The notes: generated by a model from the letters alone, not told the origin. A stretch of DNA of 7,892 nucleotides from Clostridia bacterium (GCA_900771185.1 CAAGND010000311.1:1-7892), one strand, 5' to 3'. Positions 1 to 7,240 are shown, counted from the stretch's first letter. Program-made: numbers and translations.

Positions 1-1
1 T

Positions 2-487
2 ATACCGCGCATATCGCAGGGTGAAAGCTCATTGGCGGAGCAGGTGATCGAAAACTGTTCTCCCGAGTATACCGTTGCCGCACAGGCTGATGAACAGTTG
101 GAAAATGTGCTCGTCGGTGTTCCACACACTGTTTCGCCCTCGGCGAAACTTAATTTGTGGGAGGACGTGTCACTGTTCTGGACCACGGATAATTCACAAA
201 GTTTTGCGGTTCTTGAGGTGAATTCGGCGCGTATACTTCTTGTGTTCAAGCCGGGCAGTAACATTGAGCAGAGTGCCGACATCCTTGTGGTGCGCGAAAA
301 GCTCCCGCACGATGCGGATGTGTCACGCTACGGTCTTACGGTAATATCGGCTGATTATGAAAAAGGATATTATCAGCAGACAGTGCTCGACCTCAAAGGC
401 GCTGACTGCGCCGCTACGGCTTCGCAGGGCAATATCAAAATAACAATTTCGCCTTCGGGTGAGATTTCGGCGGAAAGGGTGAGTTGA
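2..487 (+). CDS. comEC: Probable ComEC/Rec2 C-terminal fragment (5' partial)
   Basis: The reading frame is open from the window edge (base 2) to TGA at 485-487, giving 161 visible residues; the true start lies upstream. ComEC forms the inner-membrane channel for single-stranded DNA uptake, and many members end in a metallo-beta-lactamase-like domain outside the membrane. The visible part fits the end of that domain: a strand pair around 'FAVLEVNSARILLVF', then 'ADILVVREKLP' and 'YGLTVISADYEKGYY', where family members read 'aDvLKvpHHGS' and 'aviS.G..N.ygHP', and last a 'QGNIKITISPSGEI' strand. The histidines of the HHGS-type motif are not there, so the domain looks degenerate. The position directly before holA, a common order in Firmicutes, supports the call. 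No membrane segment is visible because only the tail is present. A different exported or membrane protein tail cannot be excluded. Confidence 0.66.
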   Translation: MPRISQGESSLAEQVIENCSPEYTVAAQADEQLENVLVGVPHTVSPSAKLNLWEDVSLFWTTDNSQSFAVLEVNSARILLVFKPGSNIEQSADILVVREKLPHDADVSRYGLTVISADYEKGYYQQTVLDLKGADCAATASQGNIKITISPSGEISAERVS

Positions 488-1543
488 ATGGCTGTAATGG
501 GTGAAAAGGAGATAAAAGCTCATCTGAAAAACGATGAGCTGGGCGGTCTCTATCTGATTTACGGAACCGAGAGCTATCTGAAAGATTTTTATTCGGAAAA
601 GCTGAAAGCAAAAGTTGTCAGCCCCGATTTTGCCGATTTCAACTATCACTTTTTTGACGGAACGCAGTGCAGCGTGCAGGATATTACGCAGGCGGTCGAG
701 GCTTTCCCGATGATGAGCCAGACGAGCTGTGTGTTCGTCAAGGATATGCCTGTTGACTCGATAAGCACCGCGGAGCTTAAAGAGCTTGAACCGCTTATCA
801 GCGATGTCCCGGACTACTGCTCTCTGATTTTTCTGATAAGCAAAACCGATCCCGCAATCAGAAAGAACGAGAAAGCCAAGCGTTCATTTGCGCTTTTTGA
901 AAAGTACGGCAGGGTAATCGAGCTTAACAAGCGGACTGCCTCTGAGCTTTCAAAGCTTATTGTCAGCGGCGTTCAGAAACGCGGCTCCGAGATAAGCAGG
1001 AACAACGCGGATTATTTGGTCGATACCGTCGGCGATGATATGACGACGCTGTTTAATGAGTTGGAAAAACTTTCGGCATATGCTGCGGGGCGTGAGATCA
1101 CAAGAGGAGACATAGACCTTTTGTCAATCAAGACGCTTGAGGCAACCGCCTTTGACCTTGCGAAATATATAGTGTCGGATAACTTTGAAAGAGCGTATTC
1201 GGTGCTTGATATATTGTTTGCTCAGAAAGCCGATGAGATGATGGTGATGGGAGCAGTAATTTCTGCCTTTGTGGATTTGTATCGTGTGAAAATCGCCGTT
1301 GCCGCAGGATATAGGGCAGAGAAACCGGCTGAGCTGTTTTCTTACAGAGGTCGGGAGTTCCGTCTCAGAAACGCCTCGCGCAGCACAGCGTCTTTGAGCG
1401 TGTCGGCGCTCAGACGCTGCCTTTATGAACTGCACAGAGCTGATATGAAGCTCAAAAGCACTGCTGTTGATAACCGGCTTGTTATGGAGGAGATGCTTGT
1501 AAGGCTGATTCTCGTGATCGAGTCGGAAAAACGGCGTGCCTGA
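488..1543 (+). CDS. holA: DNA polymerase III subunit delta
   Basis: The delta subunit of the clamp loader opens the beta sliding clamp and loads it on primed DNA. The 351-residue length is normal for the family. Residues 21-34 ('LYLIYGTESYLKDF') match the N-terminal strand and the degenerate Walker-A region of delta. Residues 141-200 ('GRVIELNKRTASELSKLI', then 'DYLVDTVGDDMTTLFNELEKLSAYA') are the hallmark central domain. Residues 220-245 ('AFDLAKYIVSDNFERAYSVLDIL') and 313-345 ('YELHRADMKLKS' followed by a leucine-rich helix) belong to the C-terminal collar domain. The ATG follows the upstream TGA with no gap and has GGAAAGGG at 472-479, 8 bases upstream. A second ATG at codon 4 is possible, but the first has the better spacing. 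It is probably in one transcript with the comEC-like gene and the following rnmV. Confidence 0.93.
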   Translation: MAVMGEKEIKAHLKNDELGGLYLIYGTESYLKDFYSEKLKAKVVSPDFADFNYHFFDGTQCSVQDITQAVEAFPMMSQTSCVFVKDMPVDSISTAELKELEPLISDVPDYCSLIFLISKTDPAIRKNEKAKRSFALFEKYGRVIELNKRTASELSKLIVSGVQKRGSEISRNNADYLVDTVGDDMTTLFNELEKLSAYAAGREITRGDIDLLSIKTLEATAFDLAKYIVSDNFERAYSVLDILFAQKADEMMVMGAVISAFVDLYRVKIAVAAGYRAEKPAELFSYRGREFRLRNASRSTASLSVSALRRCLYELHRADMKLKSTAVDNRLVMEEMLVRLILVIESEKRRA

Positions 1544-1564
1544 AATTTAAAAGGATGAAACCTG

Positions 1565-2182
1565 ATGATTAAGATAAAACAGGCGGTTATAGTCGAGGGC
1601 AAGTATGATAAAATAAAACTTGCCGGTGTGCTTGATGCCATAATAATACAGACGGACGGCTTTGCTGTTTTTAAGGACAGGGATAAGCAGCGGCTTATAA
1701 AAAGGCTTGCGCAGACGCGCGGTATCGTTATTTTGACAGACAGCGACTCCGCCGGCTTTAAAATACGTTCCTTTATCGGTGGGATGGTCGGCAAGGAGAA
1801 CGTGCGTCATGCCTATATTCCGGATGTTTTCGGCAAAGAGCGCAGAAAAGAGGCACCGTCCAAAGAGGGTAAACTCGGTGTCGAGGGTATAGAGACCGAG
1901 GTTCTGCTGGAGGCGCTCAACCGTGCAGGTGTAATATGCGAAAGCACTCAGGAGCGCAGCCGCAGGGTGACGGTGACAGATTTGTATGAGGCGGGGCTAA
2001 CGGGCGGAGAGAACAGCGCGACGCTCAGAAAAAAATTTTTAAGGAGCCTGTCCCTGCCGGAGAGGCTCTCAACCTCATCGCTCGTTGAACTGCTCAATGC
2101 TTTTATGACATATGAGGAATTTGAAGAAGCGGTGAAAACTTTTCTTGAAACCGGAGATGAGCAAAATGATAAGAGTAGGTAA
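1565..2182 (+). CDS. rnmV: Ribonuclease M5-like Toprim protein with DUF4093 tail
   Basis: RNase M5 matures 5S rRNA in low-GC Gram-positive bacteria using a Toprim catalytic domain. The Toprim motifs are clear: 'VIVEGKYDK' with glutamate at residue 11, and 'VILTDSDSAGFKIRSFI' with aspartates 59 and 61. 'HAYIP' (82-86) and 'KLGVEGIE' (103-110) match the family's 'HAFLP' and 'GVEHAS' positions. Residues 137-192 ('TDLYEAGLTGGENSATLRKKFLRSL' onward) form the C-terminal DUF4093 region that binds the RNA-protein substrate in this family. At 205 residues it is slightly longer than the Bacillus subtilis protein (about 186). The Bacillus 'DPDFPGEKIR' motif is replaced by 'DSDSAGFKIR', so this is a divergent clade whose 5S processing role is inferred. 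The ATG has AAGGA at 1551-1555 with 9-base spacing. The end overlaps ispF by 17 bases, which suggests translational coupling. Confidence 0.86.
   Translation: MIKIKQAVIVEGKYDKIKLAGVLDAIIIQTDGFAVFKDRDKQRLIKRLAQTRGIVILTDSDSAGFKIRSFIGGMVGKENVRHAYIPDVFGKERRKEAPSKEGKLGVEGIETEVLLEALNRAGVICESTQERSRRVTVTDLYEAGLTGGENSATLRKKFLRSLSLPERLSTSSLVELLNAFMTYEEFEEAVKTFLETGDEQNDKSR
2153..2156 (+). promoter_or_regulatory. Ribosome binding site fixing the ispF start
   Basis: GGAG lies 9 bases before ATG 2166, inside the end of rnmV. It overlaps the region just before the alternative ATG at 2157, so it can serve only the 2166 start. Confidence 0.7.
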
Positions 2183-2648
2183 CGGCTACGATGTTCACAA
2201 ACTTGCAAAGAACCGCAGACTTATTCTCGGCGGAGTTGAGATTCCGCATGAGACCGGGTTGCTCGGGCATTCCGATGCCGATGTTCTGCTTCACAGTATC
2301 AGTGACGCACTGCTCGGAGCGGCGGCTCTTGGTGATATCGGCTGCCTTTTCCCGGACAGCGATGAAAAATATAAGGATGCGGACAGTCTGCTCCTTCTTT
2401 CAGAGGTCGTCCGAGAGCTTGGGTCCAAGGGCTGGGAGATAGTGAATATAGATGCGATTATTGTTGCGCAGGCGCCAAAGCTCAGACCTTATATAGACGC
2501 GATGCGCGCAAATGTGGCGCGTGCGTGCAAAATTGACATCTCCTGCGTGAGCATCAAGGCGACCACGGAGGAAGGACTGGGCTTCACAGGCAGCAGAGAG
2601 GGCATAAGCTCATATTCTGTCTGCCTTATTGAAAAAAAGCAGGCATAA
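2166..2648 (+). CDS. ispF: 2-C-methyl-D-erythritol 2,4-cyclodiphosphate synthase
   Basis: IspF converts CDP-ME 2-phosphate to ME-2,4-cyclodiphosphate with release of CMP, the fifth step of the MEP isoprenoid pathway; the family is a cytosolic homotrimer. All hallmark positions are visible in 160 residues: 'GYDVH' (D9 and H11, zinc ligands), 'GLLGHSDADVLLH' with the third zinc ligand H43, 'ALLGAAALGDIG' (48-59), 'LFPDSDEKYKDADS' (61-74), 'AQAPKLRPYI' (101-110) and 'KATTEEGLGFTGSREGI' (131-147), which contacts the nucleotide. The length matches the E. coli enzyme (159). The ATG at 2166 is chosen because GGAG at 2153-2156 sits 9 bases upstream. Upstream in-frame TTG 2145 and ATG 2157 would add residues not found in the family and lack a site. 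No ispD is adjacent. Confidence 0.97.
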   Translation: MIRVGNGYDVHKLAKNRRLILGGVEIPHETGLLGHSDADVLLHSISDALLGAAALGDIGCLFPDSDEKYKDADSLLLLSEVVRELGSKGWEIVNIDAIIVAQAPKLRPYIDAMRANVARACKIDISCVSIKATTEEGLGFTGSREGISSYSVCLIEKKQA

Positions 2649-2650
2649 AA

Positions 2651-2679
2651 TTGATTTTTATTTCCGAATGTGGTAATAT
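2651..2679 (+). promoter_or_regulatory. Sigma-A-type extended -10 promoter for cdaA-cdaR
   Basis: A -35 box TTGATT (2651-2656), a 17-base spacer and a -10 box TAATAT (2674-2679) are present. The spacer ends in TGG (2671-2673), which is the TGn extended -10 element. Transcription would start near 2686, leaving a short leader of about 16 bases before ATG 2702. The boxes lie in the 53-base gap after ispF, so cdaA-cdaR can be expressed independently of the upstream run. This is read by eye; activity is not shown. Confidence 0.7.
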
Positions 2680-2701
2680 AGAACCGAAGTGAGGTTTGCT
2701 T

Positions 2702-3589
2702 ATGGATTTAGTGGAAAAAATTGTTTCACTCTGGGATCAACTCAAGGTTGTATTCTCGGATTTTGCTTTTACAGATTTTTTAGATATATGTCTTGTCGCA
2801 TTTATACTTTATAGTGTTATCAAGCTTATCAGAGAGACAAGGGCTATTCAGCTTGCAAAAGGACTTGTCCTTTTCGGAATAGTCTATTTGATTATATATC
2901 TGCTCAACATGCAGGCAAGTGAATATATATTTAGGCAGATTTTTGTGGACGCGATTATAGTTCTGGTTATTCTCTTTCAGCCGGAGCTGCGTCACGCGCT
3001 TGAGAGTATCGGGCGTAGCAGCCTTACGAAAATTAACATCTTCGGCTCACGGGATGAGAATGCGGCTCGCAATGAGCTGATAAAGGATTCTATTTACGCA
3101 ATAAGCAAAGCATGTCAGGATATGAGCGATTCCCGAACCGGCTCACTCATAGTTTTCGAGAAGGATACTCTTCTCGGAGATGTTATCAAAACCGGAACCC
3201 AGCTTGATGCCGTTGTTTCAAGAGAGCTTATCGGAAATATCTTCTTCCCCAACTCACCGCTCCATGACGGCGCGGCTATAATAAGAGAGGGCAGAGTGGT
3301 GTCAGCAGGATGTGTGCTTCCGCTGACTCAGAATGAAAATCTTGACAGCCAGCTCGGAACACGCCACAGAGCGGCAATCGGCATAAGCGAGCAGAGCGAT
3401 GCGATGATAGTCGTCACATCGGAGGAGACAGGTGTTATCTCAATCGCCTGCAAGGGCGAGCTTATCAGGGATATTTCCGATTCGGATATGCGTGAGCGCC
3501 TCGTTCGTTATCTCTGCACCGAAAGAGCCGATGTGGTCAAAGGCGCACAAACAGGAATACGTAAGTTGTTCGGAGGTTTTAAGAAATGA
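2702..3589 (+). CDS. cdaA: Membrane diadenylate cyclase CdaA (DacA)
   Basis: CdaA condenses two ATP into cyclic di-AMP, an essential second messenger for potassium and osmolyte control in Firmicutes. The 295-residue protein has three N-terminal membrane helices (about 27-43, 51-69 and 80-93), a linker ending 'LFQPELRHALESIGR', and a DAC domain from about 120 to 265. The catalytic motifs are intact: 'LHDGAAII' with D189-G190-A191, and 'GTRHRAAIGIS' with R221-H222-R223. The Bacillus enzyme is about 273 residues, so the size is normal. ATG 2702 is chosen over a TTG two codons upstream (2696) because GTGAGG at 2689-2694 is spaced 7 bases from it. The gene overlaps cdaR by ATGA and has a promoter directly upstream. 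Membrane anchoring and partnership with CdaR are family knowledge. Confidence 0.96.
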   Translation: MDLVEKIVSLWDQLKVVFSDFAFTDFLDICLVAFILYSVIKLIRETRAIQLAKGLVLFGIVYLIIYLLNMQASEYIFRQIFVDAIIVLVILFQPELRHALESIGRSSLTKINIFGSRDENAARNELIKDSIYAISKACQDMSDSRTGSLIVFEKDTLLGDVIKTGTQLDAVVSRELIGNIFFPNSPLHDGAAIIREGRVVSAGCVLPLTQNENLDSQLGTRHRAAIGISEQSDAMIVVTSEETGVISIACKGELIRDISDSDMRERLVRYLCTERADVVKGAQTGIRKLFGGFKK

Positions 3590-4875
3590 ACAAGAAAAAA
3601 TTCAGCCTTCAGAACCTGATGTATGACAACCGTTTTGTGCTTGTGTTCTCGGTTGTTGCCGCGGTTATTATATGGATAATTGTGGCTATTCAGTTCAGCC
3701 CCGAGGATGACAGAATAGTCAAGGATGTTCCCGTGAAAATTGATATATCCAATAACGTTTCAAATCTCGGGCTTCAGATGTTCGGAAACACGGAGTTCTA
3801 TGTGGATGTCAAGGTTCACGGCAAGAGATATGAGGTGGCCGAAAGTGTTCTGACAAAGGATGACCTTGTTGTCACCGCGAAGACAAATTATGTTGATTCC
3901 ACGGGCAGTCAGACGCTGAAACTTGAGGTCAATGCAAAAAATCCCGAAAACATGAATTATGAGATAGTATCACTTTCTGAGAGCACTATCACAGTATATT
4001 TTGACTACTATAAAGAGGGCGAGTATACACTCGAGACGGATATAATATACGAATCCGACACTATGGTGCCGGACGGGTATATAAGTGATACACCGCTGCT
4101 TTCCGCCAACACCGTCAAGCTCTCAGGTCCCGCAACGGAGATGGACAAGATTAAACGTGTCGTAGCCCGTGTATCACTTGAAAATATGCTCACTTCGACA
4201 ACAACGCTTGATGCCGAGATTATTCCGCTCAGCGAGTTTGGCGGCAGACTTCAGTATATAACCGTCAACGACGGAACACCGGATATCACGATGACTATTC
4301 CGGTTTATAAAAAGGCATCAATGGCGACAACCGTCACCTTCAGAAATGTTCCGGCGGTGTACGGAGGTAATCTTCCGACCTTCACCTGCAGTCCCGCAAA
4401 GCTTGATTTCGCAATGGAGGAGTCCGCGCTCTCGGCAATAAATGAGCTGTCGATAGCGGATATTGATTTCTATATGCTTGATGCCGGAACCAATGAGATC
4501 GAGGTGGATCTTACACAGCTCAATGGTGTCAAGGTGCTGAGCAACGTCAAAAAAGCTACTGTGACAGTCAAAATCAGCGGTGTATCCTCGGACACCCGCA
4601 ATATAAGCTCGGATAACATCTCGTTTATCAATGTTCCCGCGGGCTATAAAGCTGTTGTGATTCAGTCGGGGATTTACGGCGCAAAGGTTGTGGGACCAAA
4701 ATCGGAGCTTGAAAATGTTACTTCGTCCCAGCTCTTTGCTGAGGTGGATTTGAGCAATGCCGATGTCACACAATCAACAGGCAAGGCGCTTGCAAGGGCA
4801 TATGTGCAGGGGAGCTCGAGCTGCTGGGTGTATAACAGATACAGCGTCAGTTACAGGCTTGAAAAAATATCATAA
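3586..4875 (+). CDS. cdaR: CdaA regulatory protein CdaR (YbbR repeats)
   Basis: CdaR is a membrane-anchored extracytoplasmic protein that binds CdaA and modulates c-di-AMP synthesis. This 429-residue protein has a short basic cytosolic start, one membrane helix (about 17-36, 'FVLVFSVVAAVIIWIIVAI') and then an all-beta exterior. About four YbbR-type repeats can be traced at 46-140, 148-240, 246-330 and 338-427. Each opens with a 'V.V.I.....' strand and contains a 'P..v...GP...l..i' segment; the clearest copies are 'LLSANTVKLSGPATEMDKI' and 'GIYGAKVVGPKSELENV'. The start is set by the ATGA overlap with cdaA and by GGAGG at 3572-3576, 9 bases upstream. The usual next gene, glmM, is not present; a terminator hairpin follows instead. 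There are no enzymatic motifs. Confidence 0.9.
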   Translation: MNKKKFSLQNLMYDNRFVLVFSVVAAVIIWIIVAIQFSPEDDRIVKDVPVKIDISNNVSNLGLQMFGNTEFYVDVKVHGKRYEVAESVLTKDDLVVTAKTNYVDSTGSQTLKLEVNAKNPENMNYEIVSLSESTITVYFDYYKEGEYTLETDIIYESDTMVPDGYISDTPLLSANTVKLSGPATEMDKIKRVVARVSLENMLTSTTTLDAEIIPLSEFGGRLQYITVNDGTPDITMTIPVYKKASMATTVTFRNVPAVYGGNLPTFTCSPAKLDFAMEESALSAINELSIADIDFYMLDAGTNEIEVDLTQLNGVKVLSNVKKATVTVKISGVSSDTRNISSDNISFINVPAGYKAVVIQSGIYGAKVVGPKSELENVTSSQLFAEVDLSNADVTQSTGKALARAYVQGSSSCWVYNRYSVSYRLEKIS

Positions 4876-4899
4876 CAGAGCATAGATTTTAAAATAACA

Positions 4900-4932
4900 G
4901 GGCAGCGTTTGAATTTATTTCAAACGCTGCCC
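4900..4932. terminator. Bidirectional hairpin terminator between convergent genes
   Basis: A perfect 14-bp stem pairs 4900-4913 with 4919-4932 around the 5-base loop TTTAT. On the plus strand it is followed by a moderately T-rich tail (GTTTGTGCTTTT), 25 bases after the cdaR stop. On the minus strand it is followed by TGTTATTTT, after the transporter stop at 4947. It probably ends both convergent transcripts; the T tract is better on the minus strand. Confidence 0.82.
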
Positions 4933-4946
4933 GTTTGTGCTTTTGC

Positions 4947-7232
4947 TCAGTTTTGAGCTTTTAACTTCGACTGTTCATACCTTGCAAGTATATCCCCGTA
5001 GTGAGTGTAGTTATCTCTTTGAGTGAGAAGCTTTTTCGCATCAAGGTAAGGCTTTGCCGCACGGTTATAATTTGAGTATTCATCGGTTGCGGATTTGATT
5101 TTTCTCTTGATTTTCATCTTTTCTATCTGCAAGCGTGAAAATTCGCTGCGAAGCGAGGCGGCAGAACCATCTTTTCTCTCCTTGGCTGCCTTAAGAGACA
5201 GCGCAGTTTCGCGGAGCATAGCTTCATTTTTGTCTTCAAGCTCGAACAGACTGTCAAAAATTCCGCTGTCAAATTCGGTGATTCCGTCACTGTAATGCTT
5301 TGTTGCCGCTTTGCGCGCGGTTTTGATTTTTCTTGCCTCGTCAATGGCGGCACGGCGAAGCTCATTTTCAAAATCGCTGCCTTTGGGCATTGCCTTTGCC
5401 TCACGCAGGGAGGGTATGTTGAGATTCAAAAAGCCGTCAAGCCCGGCGTCAAAAATCCTTTGGGCGTTTTCCACAGCCGCTATGCCCTCAGGTGTGTTGA
5501 ATCGGTTAAGTTCATTGACGACATAGCCTGCAATTTCAATCTTTTCATTCTCAGCACGCTTTTCTTTGAGTGCCGCACGAGCTTCTTTGACGGCCGCTTT
5601 GTCCTTTTGCTTTTTTGCAGTCTTTAGTGCACTGTTGTCAAGTCGGTGAGGTGCCTTTCCGGCATAGCTTTTTGCCTCTTCAATGATGTCAATCGCCTCA
5701 ACAAGAGACTCATCTGACAGGGCGTTGTTTCCGTAATCCTCAAACAGTGCACGAATTTTTAAAACAGTCACCATAGCTCTTTGCTTCGTTTCTGTCAGGT
5801 CATAGAAGAAGAATGGAATGAGATTGAGTGCGGCGCCTACTGCGGACGCAATTATCAGCATGGTGCAGATTTTTGAGAAATAGTAGGGGTTGTAGAGCAC
5901 GTCGTAAACGTTTGATGCGTCGTATCCGAGAGAGACGGCGACGGTCTCGTTGAGTCCCGCACTTTTGTAGAGTACCGGAAGAACAAAGCTGCTGGCGAGT
6001 GTTATGACGTTGCCGATAAGCCCAACCGCGGCAAACATTCCGTCTATACGTTCACCGGTGACATATTGCTGGTAGTCGCGGATATCCGCGTTGAGGCTCG
6101 GATTCATCAGGTGTCCGAGAGAGGTTATGAACTGATTTATAAACAGGAAGATTAGCAGTATCCATATGATATGCGGAGAATCCGTCATACGCACGATTGG
6201 CAACATCATAAGAATGAATCCGATATTCATAATATTTGTGGAAATGAGGATTGCCCGTTTTCCGTAGCGTCTTATGAAATACGGTGCAACGAGATTAGGC
6301 CAGAATGAGGCGTTGCCTGAAATTGCGAGTATGAGCGAATACTGAGCTGCCGTGCAGGCGTTCTGATAGTTATACATCCAGCCAAGAATGCTGTTGAAGG
6401 AACCCTCAAGGAACCCAAGCCATCCGGCGAGCGAGACTATCCAAAAATATTTATTCTTTGCAACGGCACGCAGCGCATCGGCAAATTTTATCTGGACGAT
6501 GTGTGTTTTTGCCTGAACGATTTTTTCCTCAGTGTTGACATAGACGATAACTGATATCAAAAATCCGATAATGAGCATCGGGGGATAGAGCGTTCTGTAA
6601 ATTTTGATGTCATATAGTGTATTGTTTCCTGTTATAAGCCTTGCGGCAATAGGCAGCAGAATGTTTGCGATCGAGGGGGATATATTCTCGATGACCGCCT
6701 TTATCGAACAGATATCGGAGCGTTCCACCGTGTTGGGAGAGAGCACGTTTATGAGGCTGTCATATGAGTCATTCATAAAATTGTAGAAGAACTGGAAACC
6801 GATATTGAACAGCAGAACGACGACACATTTGAGCGTCATTGACATGTTTTCATAAGGCATCCATATGAACCCTATGCCCAGAATGACAGTAGGTATGCCC
6901 ATTGAGAGTATGTAGGGTCTGTATTTTCCCTTCATACTGCGGGTGTTGTCAATCATCTTCGCCCTCAGGGCAGTCAGCGGAAAACCGGACAGAACACTGA
7001 GAAGATATATGACATAAAGCCGACCCGGTTCAATGCCGATGGTGTTGCCTATGAGTGTGTTCCCTGTGGCGAGTATCATGTTGCTGACACAGTAGACAAT
7101 AAATTTTACGCCTATTCCGCCGACGGAAAGGGAGAGAATTTCCTTATAGCTCATATATCTCCCTGAGGGCGGAACCTTCCAGTATTTTTTCAGCGAGCCT
7201 ATCAAATTTTTAGATGTTTGAATAATATTCAC
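4947..7232 (-). CDS. GPH-type MFS transporter with long cytosolic helical tail
   Basis: The first ~483 residues form a 12-helix MFS carrier of the glycoside-pentoside-hexuronide type. Helices lie at roughly 34-55, 68-88, 107-126, 134-152, 183-200, 214-232, 262-284, 295-318, 326-346, 353-373, 398-421 and 455-477. The family loop 'MIDNTRSMKGKYRPYILSMGIP' (93-114) matches the GPH 'D.TR..GKfRPwil' signature, and 'ALRAVAKNKYFWIVSLAGW' (253-271) matches the mid-loop 'l.kN..f'. Residues 484-761 are a charged Ala/Lys/Glu-rich, largely helical cytosolic region with no recognisable PTS IIA-like domain. GPH carriers usually have about 450-500 residues, so this tail is a large addition. The GTG start is set by AGGAGG (7241-7246 on the opposite strand) with 8-base spacing. 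A divergent AraC-type gene is the likely regulator. Substrate unknown; the call to the broad family is firm, the role is not. Confidence 0.82.
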   Translation of the reverse strand: MNIIQTSKNLIGSLKKYWKVPPSGRYMSYKEILSLSVGGIGVKFIVYCVSNMILATGNTLIGNTIGIEPGRLYVIYLLSVLSGFPLTALRAKMIDNTRSMKGKYRPYILSMGIPTVILGIGFIWMPYENMSMTLKCVVVLLFNIGFQFFYNFMNDSYDSLINVLSPNTVERSDICSIKAVIENISPSIANILLPIAARLITGNNTLYDIKIYRTLYPPMLIIGFLISVIVYVNTEEKIVQAKTHIVQIKFADALRAVAKNKYFWIVSLAGWLGFLEGSFNSILGWMYNYQNACTAAQYSLILAISGNASFWPNLVAPYFIRRYGKRAILISTNIMNIGFILMMLPIVRMTDSPHIIWILLIFLFINQFITSLGHLMNPSLNADIRDYQQYVTGERIDGMFAAVGLIGNVITLASSFVLPVLYKSAGLNETVAVSLGYDASNVYDVLYNPYYFSKICTMLIIASAVGAALNLIPFFFYDLTETKQRAMVTVLKIRALFEDYGNNALSDESLVEAIDIIEEAKSYAGKAPHRLDNSALKTAKKQKDKAAVKEARAALKEKRAENEKIEIAGYVVNELNRFNTPEGIAAVENAQRIFDAGLDGFLNLNIPSLREAKAMPKGSDFENELRRAAIDEARKIKTARKAATKHYSDGITEFDSGIFDSLFELEDKNEAMLRETALSLKAAKERKDGSAASLRSEFSRLQIEKMKIKRKIKSATDEYSNYNRAAKPYLDAKKLLTQRDNYTHYGDILARYEQSKLKAQN

Positions 7233-7240
7233 TCTTTGAA

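Noticed and set aside
323..649. Minus-strand open frame across the comEC-holA junction
   Set aside because: It runs through two supported plus-strand genes and looks like a codon-bias shadow.
2145..2165. Earlier TTG or ATG starts for ispF
   Set aside because: They would add up to seven residues absent from the family, and the GGAG site is correctly spaced only for ATG 2166.
2696..2701. TTG start two codons before cdaA ATG
   Set aside because: It lies only 1 base from the GTGAGG site, which is too close; ATG 2702 has 7-base spacing.
4318..4773. A 151-codon minus-strand open frame inside cdaR
   Set aside because: It is antisense to clear YbbR repeats, has no convincing ribosome binding site and its translation shows no recognisable domain.
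5295..5627. Plus-strand open frames opposite the transporter tail
   Set aside because: The cysteine- and phenylalanine-rich translations are typical of the complement of Lys/Ala/Glu-rich coding sequence; there is no start signal.
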